Source: JTS-RE37 sp041744575 (lineage in GTDB: Bacteria > Bacteroidota > Bacteroidia > Flavobacteriales > Flavobacteriaceae). Taken from it: DNA of 64,000 bases. The notes below the pieces were generated by a model. That model did not search any database. It was not told the origin of the DNA and worked only from the letters and a program-made list of their open reading frames with translations. Each line of letters begins with the position of its first letter. The stretch's first letter is position 1. The position numbers and the translations under genes were made by a program. Below, piece by piece: positions 52,937 through 62,475 of this stretch. The stretch spans positions 1-64,000 of the forward strand of contig JBGTKP010000046.1 in the NCBI GenBank assembly GCA_041744575.1, given 5' to 3'.

Positions 52937-53920
52937 ATGCCGAATTACAATATTGCCGTTTTAGGTCCGATTCCCAGGGATCACATTACAACGCATTACG
53001 GGGAGGTCATTGAAAAATACGGTTGTGCGACGCATACTGCCATCGGTCTGGCTAATTTGTTGGGTGAAGATGGAACGGTGTACCTGGTCTCGCATGTCCG
53101 GCAGGTAGATGAAATGCCTATCAAAGAAATCCTGAATCCTTACAAGAACATAAGTGTTGCACATATCTCCTCCGCAGCAGACCAGGGCGATGTGATACAA
53201 CTCAGGTTTGTTGATCAGAATAACCGACTGGAAAAACAGACCGGGTTTATGAATCCAATTGTACCCGAAAACCTGACGGCACTTCTTCATTGTGATGTAT
53301 TTGTTTGTGTTCCGATTACGGACTATGAAGTGCCGTTGGAGACCCTTAAATATATCCGGCAGAATAGTAAAGGGATCATCATTTTTGATGCACATGGACC
53401 GACGAATACTACAACCATCATGGGAGACCGCCTTATCAAATTCTGGATTGATCGTGATCAGTGGCTGCCGTACATCGACGTTCTTAAGATGAATCTTGAA
53501 GAATCCAGGTGTTGCTGGTTTGAGAAAGAGTACCAGCCTGAAGACCTGAAAGGTTTTGAAGGAGAGAGTACGGAACATTTGCCGCAGCTCGCCGAACATG
53601 TTTTAAAAAACGGCATAAAATGTCTGATTGTGACTCTTGATGAAAAGGGAAGCGCCGTCTTTTATCTGAAAGGAGGCAAGGTACATCATGAGATCGTAAA
53701 ATCGATTTGGGTGGATAAGGTAGTTGACACCACAGGATGCGGGGATTCCTTTGCCGGAGGGCTGGGGTACGGCCTGCTGGAGGATCCGGGCGACTATATA
53801 AGAGCGGCCAAATATGCAAATTCTCTCGGGGCACAACGTACCCAGGGGCGCACTTTTGAGGTTTTTAAATCCAGACAGGAAACGGACAGAATGATCCTTG
53901 AGAATTACGGGAGTATCTGA
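52937..53920 (+). CDS. PfkB family carbohydrate or nucleoside kinase
   Basis: 327 residues from ATG 52937; the frame also opens at 52904. The PfkB signature 2 DTTGCGDSFAGGLGYGLL (about residues 259-276) holds the catalytic aspartate and the anion hole. A glycine-rich first region and an IIFDAHGPTN segment fit the ribokinase fold. The phosphorylated sugar or nucleoside is unknown; ribokinase, fructokinase and adenosine kinase share this signature. It is convergent with the hydroxyproline operon and 35 bp from it, but no functional tie is evident. Confidence 0.88.
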   Translation: MPNYNIAVLGPIPRDHITTHYGEVIEKYGCATHTAIGLANLLGEDGTVYLVSHVRQVDEMPIKEILNPYKNISVAHISSAADQGDVIQLRFVDQNNRLEKQTGFMNPIVPENLTALLHCDVFVCVPITDYEVPLETLKYIRQNSKGIIIFDAHGPTNTTTIMGDRLIKFWIDRDQWLPYIDVLKMNLEESRCCWFEKEYQPEDLKGFEGESTEHLPQLAEHVLKNGIKCLIVTLDEKGSAVFYLKGGKVHHEIVKSIWVDKVVDTTGCGDSFAGGLGYGLLEDPGDYIRAAKYANSLGAQRTQGRTFEVFKSRQETDRMILENYGSI

Positions 53921-53955
53921 ATGATTTTGCGATAGTCCTTTGCAGAATTAGCTTT

Positions 53956-54966
53956 CTATAATACCTGAAATCCAAAAGCATAAGGATCTTCCTCATCTAT
54001 CGTAATGGTATTATGTCCATATATCCTTGCCCAGCCCCTGACACTTGGGATGATGGCCTGATGCCCTTTCAGTTCCGTCACTTCCTCTACGCGGCCGACA
54101 AATCGGGAGCCTATGATGCTTTCATGAATAAAATCCTCTTGCAGGGATAATTTTCCCTGGGCATACCATTGTGCCATTCTGGCGGAGGTACCCGTACCAC
54201 AAGGCGAGCGATCGATTGCCTTATCTCCGTAGAATACCGCATTTACGGCAGTTGCATTCGAAGGTGGAGTGTCCCCTCCCCAAAGGATATGGCTTACGCC
54301 ATGAATAGTTGCGTCTTCCGGGTGAATAAATTTTCCGGGATATTCCAGATGGATCCGCTGCCGGATCTGCTGACTGAATCGGATCAGGTCCGCGGCTTTA
54401 TAGGCCAGTATGCCCTCAAAATTTTTCTGGACGTCAATGATCGCATAAAAATTCCCGCCATAGGCGACATCAAAGGATAGTTCTCCCAAAACACTACTCT
54501 CTATCCTGAGATCGCTGGCAGCAAGAAACGACTTGACGTTGGTCAATTTCACCCAGGCCACCTTCGAACCATCCATCTGATAACTTACGTCCACGAAACC
54601 TGCGGGGGTTTCCAACCTGAGTTTTCCGGGTGTTTTTGGGATAACAAGGCCCTCTTCCAGCGCGATCGTCACGGTTCCAATAGTTCCATGACCGCACATG
54701 GGAAGGCAACCGCTTGTTTCAATAAAGAGGACGCCAATATCATTGGCCGGATCTGCAGGAGGATATAAAATGCTGCCACTCATCATGTCGTGACCGCGCG
54801 GTTCAAACATCAGGCCTTTGCGGATCCAGTCAAATTCCCTGAGGAAGTGCTGCCGCTTCTCACTCATGGTCCTCCCGGCCAGGTCAGGACCTCCGCTTGT
54901 GACCAACCGCACCGGATTACCGCAGGTATGCGCATCGATACAAGTAAAGCTATGCTTATTCGCCAT
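53956..54966 (-). CDS. 4-hydroxyproline 2-epimerase (proline racemase family)
   Basis: 336 residues. Both catalytic cysteines are present: C91 in MCGHGTIGTV and C256 in DRSPCGTGTSARMA. This two-cysteine form is that of epimerases/racemases, not of the trans-3-hydroxyproline dehydratases that lack the first. It inverts trans-4-hydroxy-L-proline to cis-4-hydroxy-D-proline, the first step of bacterial hydroxyproline catabolism. Proline racemase is a possible alternative, but the neighbouring deaminase and semialdehyde dehydrogenase support hydroxyproline. Last gene of the minus operon; it overlaps the DUF885 gene upstream by 11 bp. Confidence 0.92.
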   Translation of the reverse strand: MANKHSFTCIDAHTCGNPVRLVTSGGPDLAGRTMSEKRQHFLREFDWIRKGLMFEPRGHDMMSGSILYPPADPANDIGVLFIETSGCLPMCGHGTIGTVTIALEEGLVIPKTPGKLRLETPAGFVDVSYQMDGSKVAWVKLTNVKSFLAASDLRIESSVLGELSFDVAYGGNFYAIIDVQKNFEGILAYKAADLIRFSQQIRQRIHLEYPGKFIHPEDATIHGVSHILWGGDTPPSNATAVNAVFYGDKAIDRSPCGTGTSARMAQWYAQGKLSLQEDFIHESIIGSRFVGRVEEVTELKGHQAIIPSVRGWARIYGHNTITIDEEDPYAFGFQVL

Positions 54967-56692
54967 GACTTACCCTGTCTATATAAGCATCCACCCGTTC
55001 TTCCAGGATGGCCAGGGTTACCGTCCCCTGTTCAAGAACGGTTTCATGAAAATCCCTGATATTGAATCGGGACCCAAGACGGTGTTCGGCCCGCTTTCTT
55101 AATTCCCGTATCTTCAGCTCCCCGATCTTATAACTCAAAGCCTGGCCGGGCCACGAGATGTAACGATCAGTTTCCGTATTGATCTCGTGCAGGGACAAAG
55201 CGGTATTTTCGGCCATATAGTCAACCACCTGCTCGCGTGTCCATCCCTTAGCATGGATCCCTGTATCCACAACCAACCTGCAGGCCCGCCACATTTCATA
55301 GGTCAGCTGGCCAAAATATTCGTAAGGCGTGGTATAAATTCCCATTTCATCTGCGAGAAATTCCGTGTAGAGACCCCAGCCCTCGCCAAAGGCCGAAATA
55401 TAGAGGTCCTTTCTGAATTGTGGGATGCTATCGCCCAATTCCAGATTCAGGGCACCCTGAAGATGGTGCCCGGGAACCGCTTCATGTACTGTAAGGGCAG
55501 GAAGTGTATAAAGAGGCCTGCTGGGAAGATCATAGGTGTTTACCCAGTAATACCCAGGATCTGTACTTTCGGCTTCAGTCCCAACGTAGCGCCCCCCGGT
55601 GTACTTCGGGGCAATGGATGCCGGGACAGGGGCCACCCCATAGGGTTTTCTCGGGAGGGTATGGAAAAATCTGGGTAATTGCGCATCAGAACGTTTTGCG
55701 ATATCCCTGGCATATCTGAGTAGCTCCTCCGGGGCGGACGCATAGAATCGGCTGTCTGTCCTTAAAAATTTCAGGAAGTCAGAAAAATTCCCGGAGTAAT
55801 CAAGTTCCCTGATAATACTGTCCATTTTGGCATGGATCCTGGCCACTTCCTTTAATCCTATTTCGTGGATGGAAGCGGCAGTATATTTTGAACTGGTGGT
55901 ATAGTAATTGATCCTGTTCTGGTAATAGGCCGAACCGCCATGGGTCTCAGAGATGCCAAGTGTGGTCCTGGCATTCGGAAGGTATTCTGTTTCAAAAAAA
56001 TCCCTGATACGCTTAAATTCGGCAATCACATGTTCTTCCACTGCGATCTGAGCGGCCTTGAGGATCGAGTCCTTTACTACTCCTGTTATTGTTTCAGGTA
56101 ATTCATTAAATGGAGAATAAAAATAGCTTGTCTTATAATCACTTACAATATGATCATTATATGAGCCTTCATAGCCGTTAAAGATCACTTTTGGCTGGGT
56201 GCGTCCTTTTTTTATTCCTTCCCGCAGGTTGGCTATATGTTGGTCGACAAATACAGGAATGGCATTTAATTTATTAAGGTATTCTTTCGCCTGGCCGGCA
56301 TCGGTCAGAGGGCGCACGATATAAGGGAGATCACTTTGAAATCCTGAATCTGAAAGCAGGGGATTGAGAAAGCCTTCATAATCGTAAAAGTCAATCTGCT
56401 CCTGCAGTATAAATTTCAGAAGTGTAGTTGATATCCTGTCGGTGTCGTTGAGATCAGCGATTACAATATTCTCAAGTTGATCAAGTTTTTGCCTGGCAAA
56501 TTCAGCGTCCTTTTGGTAACGCTTCCTGGTAAAGAGACCCAAAGGATAGGCTTTTTTATCGAATGCCTCATAATCCTCGTAGTCTTCAACTATGTTGTGA
56601 ATCTCCTCAGAGGCAGTGCCGGAGGTTTCCATTATACAGGCACACGACAAAGAGAGAACAGCGACCATCAAAAGTATCCTGAAATAATGCAT
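54956..56692 (-). CDS. DUF885 lipoprotein peptidase
   Basis: 578 residues from ATG 56692; the open frame runs to 56827 inside the upstream gene, but only this start gives the lipoprotein signal MHYFRILLMVAVLSLSCAC (Cys17 or Cys19). The family signature HEAVPGHHLQGALNLE (about residues 395-410) gives H-E-x-x-x-H-H, a probable zinc site, followed by EGWGLYTEFLADEMG. DUF885 proteins are membrane- or surface-bound metallopeptidases acting on small peptides. It sits between ALDH (11-bp gap) and the epimerase (11-bp overlap), so within the hydroxyproline operon it may release hydroxyproline-containing peptides, an inference from context. Confidence 0.9.
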   Translation of the reverse strand: MHYFRILLMVAVLSLSCACIMETSGTASEEIHNIVEDYEDYEAFDKKAYPLGLFTRKRYQKDAEFARQKLDQLENIVIADLNDTDRISTTLLKFILQEQIDFYDYEGFLNPLLSDSGFQSDLPYIVRPLTDAGQAKEYLNKLNAIPVFVDQHIANLREGIKKGRTQPKVIFNGYEGSYNDHIVSDYKTSYFYSPFNELPETITGVVKDSILKAAQIAVEEHVIAEFKRIRDFFETEYLPNARTTLGISETHGGSAYYQNRINYYTTSSKYTAASIHEIGLKEVARIHAKMDSIIRELDYSGNFSDFLKFLRTDSRFYASAPEELLRYARDIAKRSDAQLPRFFHTLPRKPYGVAPVPASIAPKYTGGRYVGTEAESTDPGYYWVNTYDLPSRPLYTLPALTVHEAVPGHHLQGALNLELGDSIPQFRKDLYISAFGEGWGLYTEFLADEMGIYTTPYEYFGQLTYEMWRACRLVVDTGIHAKGWTREQVVDYMAENTALSLHEINTETDRYISWPGQALSYKIGELKIRELRKRAEHRLGSRFNIRDFHETVLEQGTVTLAILEERVDAYIDRVSHGE

Positions 56693-56703
56693 GATAGAGG
56701 AAA

Positions 56704-58287
56704 TTACAAGGGTTGATCCGTGTGCTGATTGTTCACCCTTCTGAGAATCCTCAACGGGTTGGCATTCTTCAATTCCGGAGGTAGCAAAAAATCCGGCCAG
56801 TCCTGATAACACATGGGACGCACCCATCGCTTTATGGCATCCAGGCCCACGGAGGTAAACCTGCTGTCTGAGGTAGCAGGGTAAGGGCCGCCGTGATGCA
56901 TTGCAGCACAGACTTCAACTCCGGTAGGAACACCGTTGTAAATAATTCTCCCCACTCTGCCGAGAAGGGTGTCAACCGTGCTTGTATAATTTTCGATTTC
57001 ATGATCCGAAGCGATGATTGTTCCAGTCAACTGGCCTTCCACTCCGGATAAAATCGCTTCAAGTTCTTTCTTGTCCTTACATTCGACGACGAGTGAAAAG
57101 GGGCCAAAGACCTCTTTGTGTAGTTGGGGGTTGCTTAGAAAGTCGGCTCCAGAAACCGACAGAATGGTTGGTCTGCCTTCATTCGCTCGAATCTCCGGGG
57201 CGTATTCCACGACAATGGTTGTCTCTTTTTGACCTTTGGCTGACTGCCTGTTGGTTTCGTAGGCCGAGTGGATATCCGGATGAAGCATGCTTGAAGGATC
57301 AAGGCGGTTCAATTCATCAGTCAACATCTCAGAGAAATCAGACAGTGAAGGTCCCTTCAGCCCGAATAACAACCCGGGATTGGTACAAAACTGACCGGCA
57401 CCCAGGGTAATTGAACCTGCGATGGATCTTGCCCACTCACGGCCACTTTTTTTCAGGGCTTCCGGCAAGAGCACCACCGGATTGACACTCCCCATTTCGG
57501 CAAAAACAGTAATGGGTTCCTTTCGCGCTGCGGCTATCTTACCCAAGGCCAGGCCGCCCTTTGTACTACCGGTAAACCCCACGGCTTTAATGCCTGGGTG
57601 CTGCACCAAAAGTTCCCCTACATTTGTCCCTTTTCCGTTCAGATTGGAGAAGACACCTTCCGGCATCCCAGTATGATCCGCCGCCCTCAGGATGGCAGAG
57701 GACACCATTTCGCCAGTACCGGAATGCATCGGATGGCCTTTAACAATGACGGGGCAACCGGCGGCCAGGGCAGAGGCCGTATCCCCTCCGGCGGTTGAAA
57801 AGGCAAAAGGGAAATTACTCGCGCCAAAGACTGCAACGGGTCCGTGAGGCACCATCATTTTCCGGATATCGGGTTTGGGTGAGGGTTCCCTTGTCGGATC
57901 TGCCGTGTCAATGATTGCTTCCACCCAGTTCCCCAGACGCACCTGCGCGGCAAATGCGCGTAGCTGAGCTACTGTTCTCCCTCTTTCTCCGGTCGCACGC
58001 CCTTTTGGCAATCCCGATTCCGAACAGTACATATCAAGTAGCGGCTCTCCCAGGGCCAGGATTTCCTCCGCGATAGATTCCAGAAACTGTGACTTTACTC
58101 CGGCAGGAACTTTGGAATATGTTTCAAACGCTTTGGTGGCCAGCTTCACCGCTTCATCTATTTCCCCTGAAGTTGCCTCATAAAATAAGTTTTTATTCGC
58201 TTCATTCAGGATGGGATTATAGGTCTGGTAGGTGGTATTTCCCTTGGCTGATGTTCTTTTCCCAATGCTGTTTTTTCCATGTATCAT
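56704..58287 (-). CDS. Aldehyde dehydrogenase, probable 2-oxoglutarate semialdehyde dehydrogenase
   Basis: 527 residues of the ALDH superfamily. The catalytic cysteine is C301 in GAGQFCTNPG and the general base E264 in VFAEMGSVNP; the NAD(P) loop is GFTGSTKGGLALGK (237-250). The size and the GAGQFCTNPG motif fit the subgroup that includes ketoglutarate semialdehyde dehydrogenases (KGSADH). It would turn 2-oxoglutarate semialdehyde, made by the deaminase upstream (9-bp gap), into 2-oxoglutarate for the TCA cycle. NADP versus NAD preference cannot be read. Confidence 0.9.
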   Translation of the reverse strand: MIHGKNSIGKRTSAKGNTTYQTYNPILNEANKNLFYEATSGEIDEAVKLATKAFETYSKVPAGVKSQFLESIAEEILALGEPLLDMYCSESGLPKGRATGERGRTVAQLRAFAAQVRLGNWVEAIIDTADPTREPSPKPDIRKMMVPHGPVAVFGASNFPFAFSTAGGDTASALAAGCPVIVKGHPMHSGTGEMVSSAILRAADHTGMPEGVFSNLNGKGTNVGELLVQHPGIKAVGFTGSTKGGLALGKIAAARKEPITVFAEMGSVNPVVLLPEALKKSGREWARSIAGSITLGAGQFCTNPGLLFGLKGPSLSDFSEMLTDELNRLDPSSMLHPDIHSAYETNRQSAKGQKETTIVVEYAPEIRANEGRPTILSVSGADFLSNPQLHKEVFGPFSLVVECKDKKELEAILSGVEGQLTGTIIASDHEIENYTSTVDTLLGRVGRIIYNGVPTGVEVCAAMHHGGPYPATSDSRFTSVGLDAIKRWVRPMCYQDWPDFLLPPELKNANPLRILRRVNNQHTDQPL

Positions 58288-58296
58288 CCGATAAAT

Positions 58297-59223
58297 TTAA
58301 GCATAAGTTGCCTTATAGTGAGGTAATTCCGGACGGCTTTTTAATGCCTTTGTAATAATGGCAAGCACCTCATCCCTGCGAGGCCCGGAAAGGGGAAGTC
58401 TTGGAGGCCGGACGAATTCCGTCCCCAGCCCTGTGCTGGTTTCCGCCAGCTTGATGTTCTGTACCAGGCGCGGATCAATATCCAATTCTAACAAAGGCAT
58501 GAACCAGCGATAGATCTCAATGGCTTCCTTAATTCTGCCCGCAGCGGCCAGTTCAAAAATGGCAACTGTTTCTGCAGGAAAGGCACAGACAAGTCCTGCC
58601 ACCCATCCGTCAGCACCTATTAACAGACTCTCCAGGGCCAGTGTATCAACCCCACACAGTATTTTCAGGCGGTCCCCGAAGCGGTTCCGCATCCTGGTAA
58701 TGTTCGACACATCCCTTGTCGACTCCTTTACGGCCTGGATGGTATCAATTTCGAGCAGGCTTTCAAACATATCCAATGTAACTTCTATCCCATAATCAAT
58801 AGGGTTATTGTAGATCATAACGGGCAGGTCGGTGCTGGTCGCAATCGTCTTAAAGTAAGTGAGCGTTTCAAGCTGACTGGCCTTATATCTCATTGGGGGT
58901 AACATCATAAGGCCGGCTGCCCCGTTTTTTTGTGCAGCGACTGCTGCTGCCACCGCGCTTTTTGTGGACTGTTCCGCGATATTCATTATCACTGGCACCC
59001 TCCCCTGACAGATGGTCAGTGTTTCGGCAAGCAGAGAATTTTTTTCCGTCTCGCTGAGGGTACTGGCTTCACCCAGGGTACCTCCAAGAATGATCCCATG
59101 TACCCCGGCCTCCAGCTGCGCTTCGATGTTGGTCCGGAACATGGTAAAATCCAGTTCATCCGATGCTGTAAATTTCGTAGTAACTGCGGGCATAACCCCC
59201 TCCCATTTGACTGACATATGCAT
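58297..59223 (-). CDS. Dihydrodipicolinate synthase-family deaminase of hydroxyproline catabolism
   Basis: 308 residues of the DapA/NAL aldolase barrel. The Schiff-base lysine is K166 in QAVKESTRDV and the neighbouring tyrosine Y138 in MIYNNP. GGTLGEASTLS (47-57) is the substrate carboxylate loop. In hydroxyproline clusters a member of this family deaminates 1-pyrroline-4-hydroxy-2-carboxylate to 2-oxoglutarate semialdehyde; that is the favoured function because KGSADH and epimerase follow in the same operon. Other DapA-like aldolases (sugar acid aldolases) are the alternative. First gene of the minus operon; starts ATG 59223, or ATG 59217 two codons in. Confidence 0.9.
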   Translation of the reverse strand: MHMSVKWEGVMPAVTTKFTASDELDFTMFRTNIEAQLEAGVHGIILGGTLGEASTLSETEKNSLLAETLTICQGRVPVIMNIAEQSTKSAVAAAVAAQKNGAAGLMMLPPMRYKASQLETLTYFKTIATSTDLPVMIYNNPIDYGIEVTLDMFESLLEIDTIQAVKESTRDVSNITRMRNRFGDRLKILCGVDTLALESLLIGADGWVAGLVCAFPAETVAIFELAAAGRIKEAIEIYRWFMPLLELDIDPRLVQNIKLAETSTGLGTEFVRPPRLPLSGPRRDEVLAIITKALKSRPELPHYKATYA

Positions 59224-59350
59224 TTATTTAGAGGATAAAAGTACAAATCCCTGGAGCGATTCCTCCATCTATTTTTCGCCACAATTGATACTATATTAAC
59301 CTATTTTCTTTCAGAAAGTTTAATTTTAAGGTATCCTAAGCCAATTTTTG

Positions 59351-60208
59351 ATGAAAGTTCATCCTTTTAAAATTCCAAAACCACTGCAACAAAGCCTGAT
59401 GGTACAGGTTGATCATACCGCAGCATTTTATGACCGTCTGCACCAGCACGAAGAGATTCAGATCAGCGGGATTCTTCAGGGATCCGGCAAACTGCTGGTT
59501 GCGGATAGCATTCATCCTTATGGACCCGGGGATATCGTGGTGATTGGCCGTACCTGTCCCCATGTATTTCAGAGCAACCCTTCTTCACAACCTTCACATA
59601 TGATTTCCCTGTTTTTTACCCGATCCTCCTTCGGCGAAGGATTTTTTGATTTGCCTGAGATGGAACAGTTACGTCGGTTTTTTGACAGATCCGAGGCCGG
59701 GTTTCTCCTCTGTTCCAACAGGAGGCATTTGATGCGAATGCTCCAGTGTCTGAACAGAAATTCAGGGGTGGACAGAATATTATTGCTGCTGCGACTTTTG
59801 GTTAAAATAGAACAGGCGGAGTCCAGAGTCCTTACAGGTTTTATCTTCCCCAACAGGGTTGCGCCAAACGAAGGCAACCGGATGCAGGTCGTTTTTGATT
59901 ATGTTATCCGGAATTTTGACAGGGATATTTCATTAAAGTCGATGGGTGACCTCGCCAATATGTCAACCGGGGCTTTCTGCCGCTTTTTCAGGCAACGCAC
60001 CAACAAGACTTTTTTCCAGTTCCTGATTGAACTCAGAATTGAGCATGCCTGCCAGTTGCTTTCAGGCAACAGAGATGTGTCAATTTCTGAGATAGCAGAA
60101 ATGTCGGGCTTCCACTCAGTCTCTAATTTCAACCGCAAATTCAAGAGCCTCAAGGGTATCACGCCTACAGCTTATTTCAAATCCATGCATCCTAATTCTT
60201 CTCCCTGA
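59351..60208 (+). CDS. AraC family transcription regulator of the hydroxyproline operon
   Basis: 285 residues from ATG 59351 (a TTG at 59348 is in frame but less likely). The N-terminal part is a cupin-like ligand domain (HQHEEIQISGILQGSGKLLVADSIHPYGPGDIVVIG). The C-terminal ~100 residues have two helix-turn-helix units: DISLKSMGDLANMSTGAFCRFFRQRTNKTF, then DVSISEIAEMSGFHSVSNFNRKFKSLKGITP. It is divergent from the hydroxyproline operon with a 127-bp gap, so it probably senses hydroxyproline or an intermediate and controls that operon. Confidence 0.92.
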   Translation: MKVHPFKIPKPLQQSLMVQVDHTAAFYDRLHQHEEIQISGILQGSGKLLVADSIHPYGPGDIVVIGRTCPHVFQSNPSSQPSHMISLFFTRSSFGEGFFDLPEMEQLRRFFDRSEAGFLLCSNRRHLMRMLQCLNRNSGVDRILLLLRLLVKIEQAESRVLTGFIFPNRVAPNEGNRMQVVFDYVIRNFDRDISLKSMGDLANMSTGAFCRFFRQRTNKTFFQFLIELRIEHACQLLSGNRDVSISEIAEMSGFHSVSNFNRKFKSLKGITPTAYFKSMHPNSSP

Positions 60209-60322
60209 ATTGTGCCACAGGTGAGGTCGGTCCCGGAACAATCTGAATAATCTCCCGGACGCAACTGCCTTTATTTTCTTTTCACTATTTTTGGTTGATT
60301 TTGATAAATTATCGCTTTAAAT

Positions 60323-61882
60323 ATGAAGATATTACTTCTGGGAGCTATTGCCATCCTCGCCTCTTGCAATTCATCACAACAAACTGTATCGGAACAACCG
60401 GTCAATGCGGATGCAGCAGTTTCGGTTACTTCTTTAGCCGCCACCATTACGGAAGCAGAACTCAAAGAGCATCTTTATACCTATGCATCCGATGAATTTG
60501 AGGGCAGGAAGACCGGGACTGAAGGCCAGAGAAAAGCAGTAGAATACCTCCGGGAGCAATACCGTGCCCTGAAAGTTCCTGCCGCCAAAAAAGACGGCGA
60601 CTATTTTCAATCCGTTCCTTTGGAAATGACCCAATTACCTACCGGCACGATTGAAATCAACGGCAAAACTTATAGGAACGGGGAGGATTTCCTTTCATTC
60701 GGAGAAGCAGGTGGTTCGTTTGACAAGATCACCTATGCGGCATTTGGTATTGAAGAAAGTGCCTATTCCGACTACAAAGGACTGAATACCTCCGGCAATG
60801 TTCTGATGATGAAATTCGGGGAACCTTTAAACACAGACGGGACCTATGCAATTTCCGGAACTTCGGAAACATCCATTTGGAGCAGTATGGCGGATGCCAT
60901 TGAAAAGAGGACCGAACTGGCTTTGGAAAAAGGAGCAGCTGGGGTGTTGTATTACGACCCTGCCAACTACGCACGCTATAAAAACTATTATGACTACCTG
61001 AAATCATCGGAAAATGGAGCCATGTCAATCAAGGCATCGGAAGGCAACCCTGCATTTGTGGTGATGTCCAATGCCATGACGCGTGAAATTTATCCGGATA
61101 TTGACAAGGAAAATGTTGCAAAAATCCTGAATACGGGGATAAAGTTTAACATTGAAAGCGCGAATAAGGCGATTGAAACACAAAATGTGGCAGCCATTAT
61201 AAAAGGCACTGAAAAACCTGAAGAATACATCATCATTTCATCGCATCTGGACCATATTGGGGTGAACGCTGACGGGAAGATCAACAATGGCGCCGATGAC
61301 GATGGTTCGGGCACAGTAGCTATGCTCGAAATTGCGCAAGCATTTAAGAAAGCATCAGAAGCCGGGAAAGGCCCTAAGAGATCCATTATTTTTCTACATG
61401 TTACAGGGGAGGAAAACGGCTTGTTGGGGTCTCAGTATTATACCGACGTGGAACCGATCGTACCCCTGGCCAAGACGGTTGCCAACCTTAACATTGATAT
61501 GATCGGCCGAATGGATCCAAAAAGATCCGGAGGCCGCAATTATATTTATCTTATTGGATCGGATAAACTAAGTACGGAATTGCACAAACTCTCGGAAGAT
61601 GTGAATAAAACCTACGCCAATCTGGAACTGGACTATACCTACAATGATGAAAATGACCCTAATCGTTTCTATTACCGAAGCGATCATTATAATTTTGCAA
61701 AAAACAACATTCCCATCATCTTCTATTTTAACGGAACACATGAAGACTATCACCGTCCGGGCGATACTCCTGACAAGATCAACTATGATCTGCTGCAGAA
61801 CAGAACACGTCTTATTTTCCACACTGCCTGGGAACTTGCCAACAGAGATAAAAGGATTGTCGTTGACAAAATGGCCAAATAA
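60323..61882 (+). CDS. M28 family zinc peptidase, lipoprotein
   Basis: 519 residues. MKILLLGAIAILASC is a lipoprotein signal with Cys15. Metal ligands of the M28 family are visible: H in SHLDHIG (about residue 312), D in GADDDGSGTVAMLE (about 329), E in TGEENGLLG (about 361) and a late D in NLNIDMIG (about 392) with H in YRSDHYNF. A PA-like insert precedes the peptidase domain. It removes N-terminal residues from peptides at the cell surface or periplasm. It follows the AraC gene by 114 bp and may serve with DUF885 in peptide use. Confidence 0.92.
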   Translation: MKILLLGAIAILASCNSSQQTVSEQPVNADAAVSVTSLAATITEAELKEHLYTYASDEFEGRKTGTEGQRKAVEYLREQYRALKVPAAKKDGDYFQSVPLEMTQLPTGTIEINGKTYRNGEDFLSFGEAGGSFDKITYAAFGIEESAYSDYKGLNTSGNVLMMKFGEPLNTDGTYAISGTSETSIWSSMADAIEKRTELALEKGAAGVLYYDPANYARYKNYYDYLKSSENGAMSIKASEGNPAFVVMSNAMTREIYPDIDKENVAKILNTGIKFNIESANKAIETQNVAAIIKGTEKPEEYIIISSHLDHIGVNADGKINNGADDDGSGTVAMLEIAQAFKKASEAGKGPKRSIIFLHVTGEENGLLGSQYYTDVEPIVPLAKTVANLNIDMIGRMDPKRSGGRNYIYLIGSDKLSTELHKLSEDVNKTYANLELDYTYNDENDPNRFYYRSDHYNFAKNNIPIIFYFNGTHEDYHRPGDTPDKINYDLLQNRTRLIFHTAWELANRDKRIVVDKMAK

Positions 61883-62103
61883 TTACCCGTCAGGTCAGTA
61901 AGCCCCGGCAGCCATTTTCAGACAGGTATGCCGCCAACGCTACGGTTTTGACTTATCCGTTCAATAAAAAAGAGAGATTCCTTTATCTTCATGGGCACAT
62001 GAACAATATTGTTTTATGAATGTCCCGGTCTGAAAGGGGGCTATTCCCTGATAGATGCTTTGCCTGCAAAAAAACTGCTATCCATTCGAACTTTGTCCAT
62101 CAA

Positions 62104-62133
62104 AAAGGTCCCACCCCTGCGGGCGAGACCTTT
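62104..62133 (-). terminator. Terminator of tRNA-His
   Basis: On the minus strand AAAGGTC (62127-62133) and GACCTTT (62104-62110) pair, with an inner GC-rich region CGCCCGCAGGGGTGG, followed by TT. It ends 14 bp after the tRNA 3' end. Confidence 0.75.
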
Positions 62134-62147
62134 CTCATTACTTCCTG

Positions 62148-62222
62148 GGTGGAAGACCGGGTTCGAACCGGCGACCCTCGGTACCACAAACCGATGCTCT
62201 AACCAACTGAGCTACAACCACC
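62148..62222 (-). tRNA. tRNA-His, anticodon GUG
   Basis: Minus-strand cloverleaf with an extra 5' G (G-1, 62222), acceptor GTGGTTG (62221-62215) and 3' strand CTTCCAC (62155-62149), discriminator C. Anticodon loop TTGTGGT gives GTG between TCGGT and ACCGA arms; T arm GCCGG-TTCGAAC-CCGGT. CCA is not encoded (CA only). The acceptor has two adjacent T-T mismatches (5-68 and 6-67). Confidence 0.93.
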
Positions 62223-62475
62223 ATGTATAAGCGATGGCAAAGTTACTTTTTTTTGCCCATTGGATCAAAATAAAACCTCGGATATTTAACAACAGTCACC
62301 TGAAAAATAGGGAAAGGAGATTACAGCCTTCAAAAACACCCACATTTTCTGAAAACCATCGATAAAATACACCTCGGTATCGCTGAAACACACAAAAATC
62401 CGCGTTTCACAACATAAATTAGATTGCCTTCTGCCTTAATTCTAATTTTATTGATTGACTAAGTTGCGCATATAA

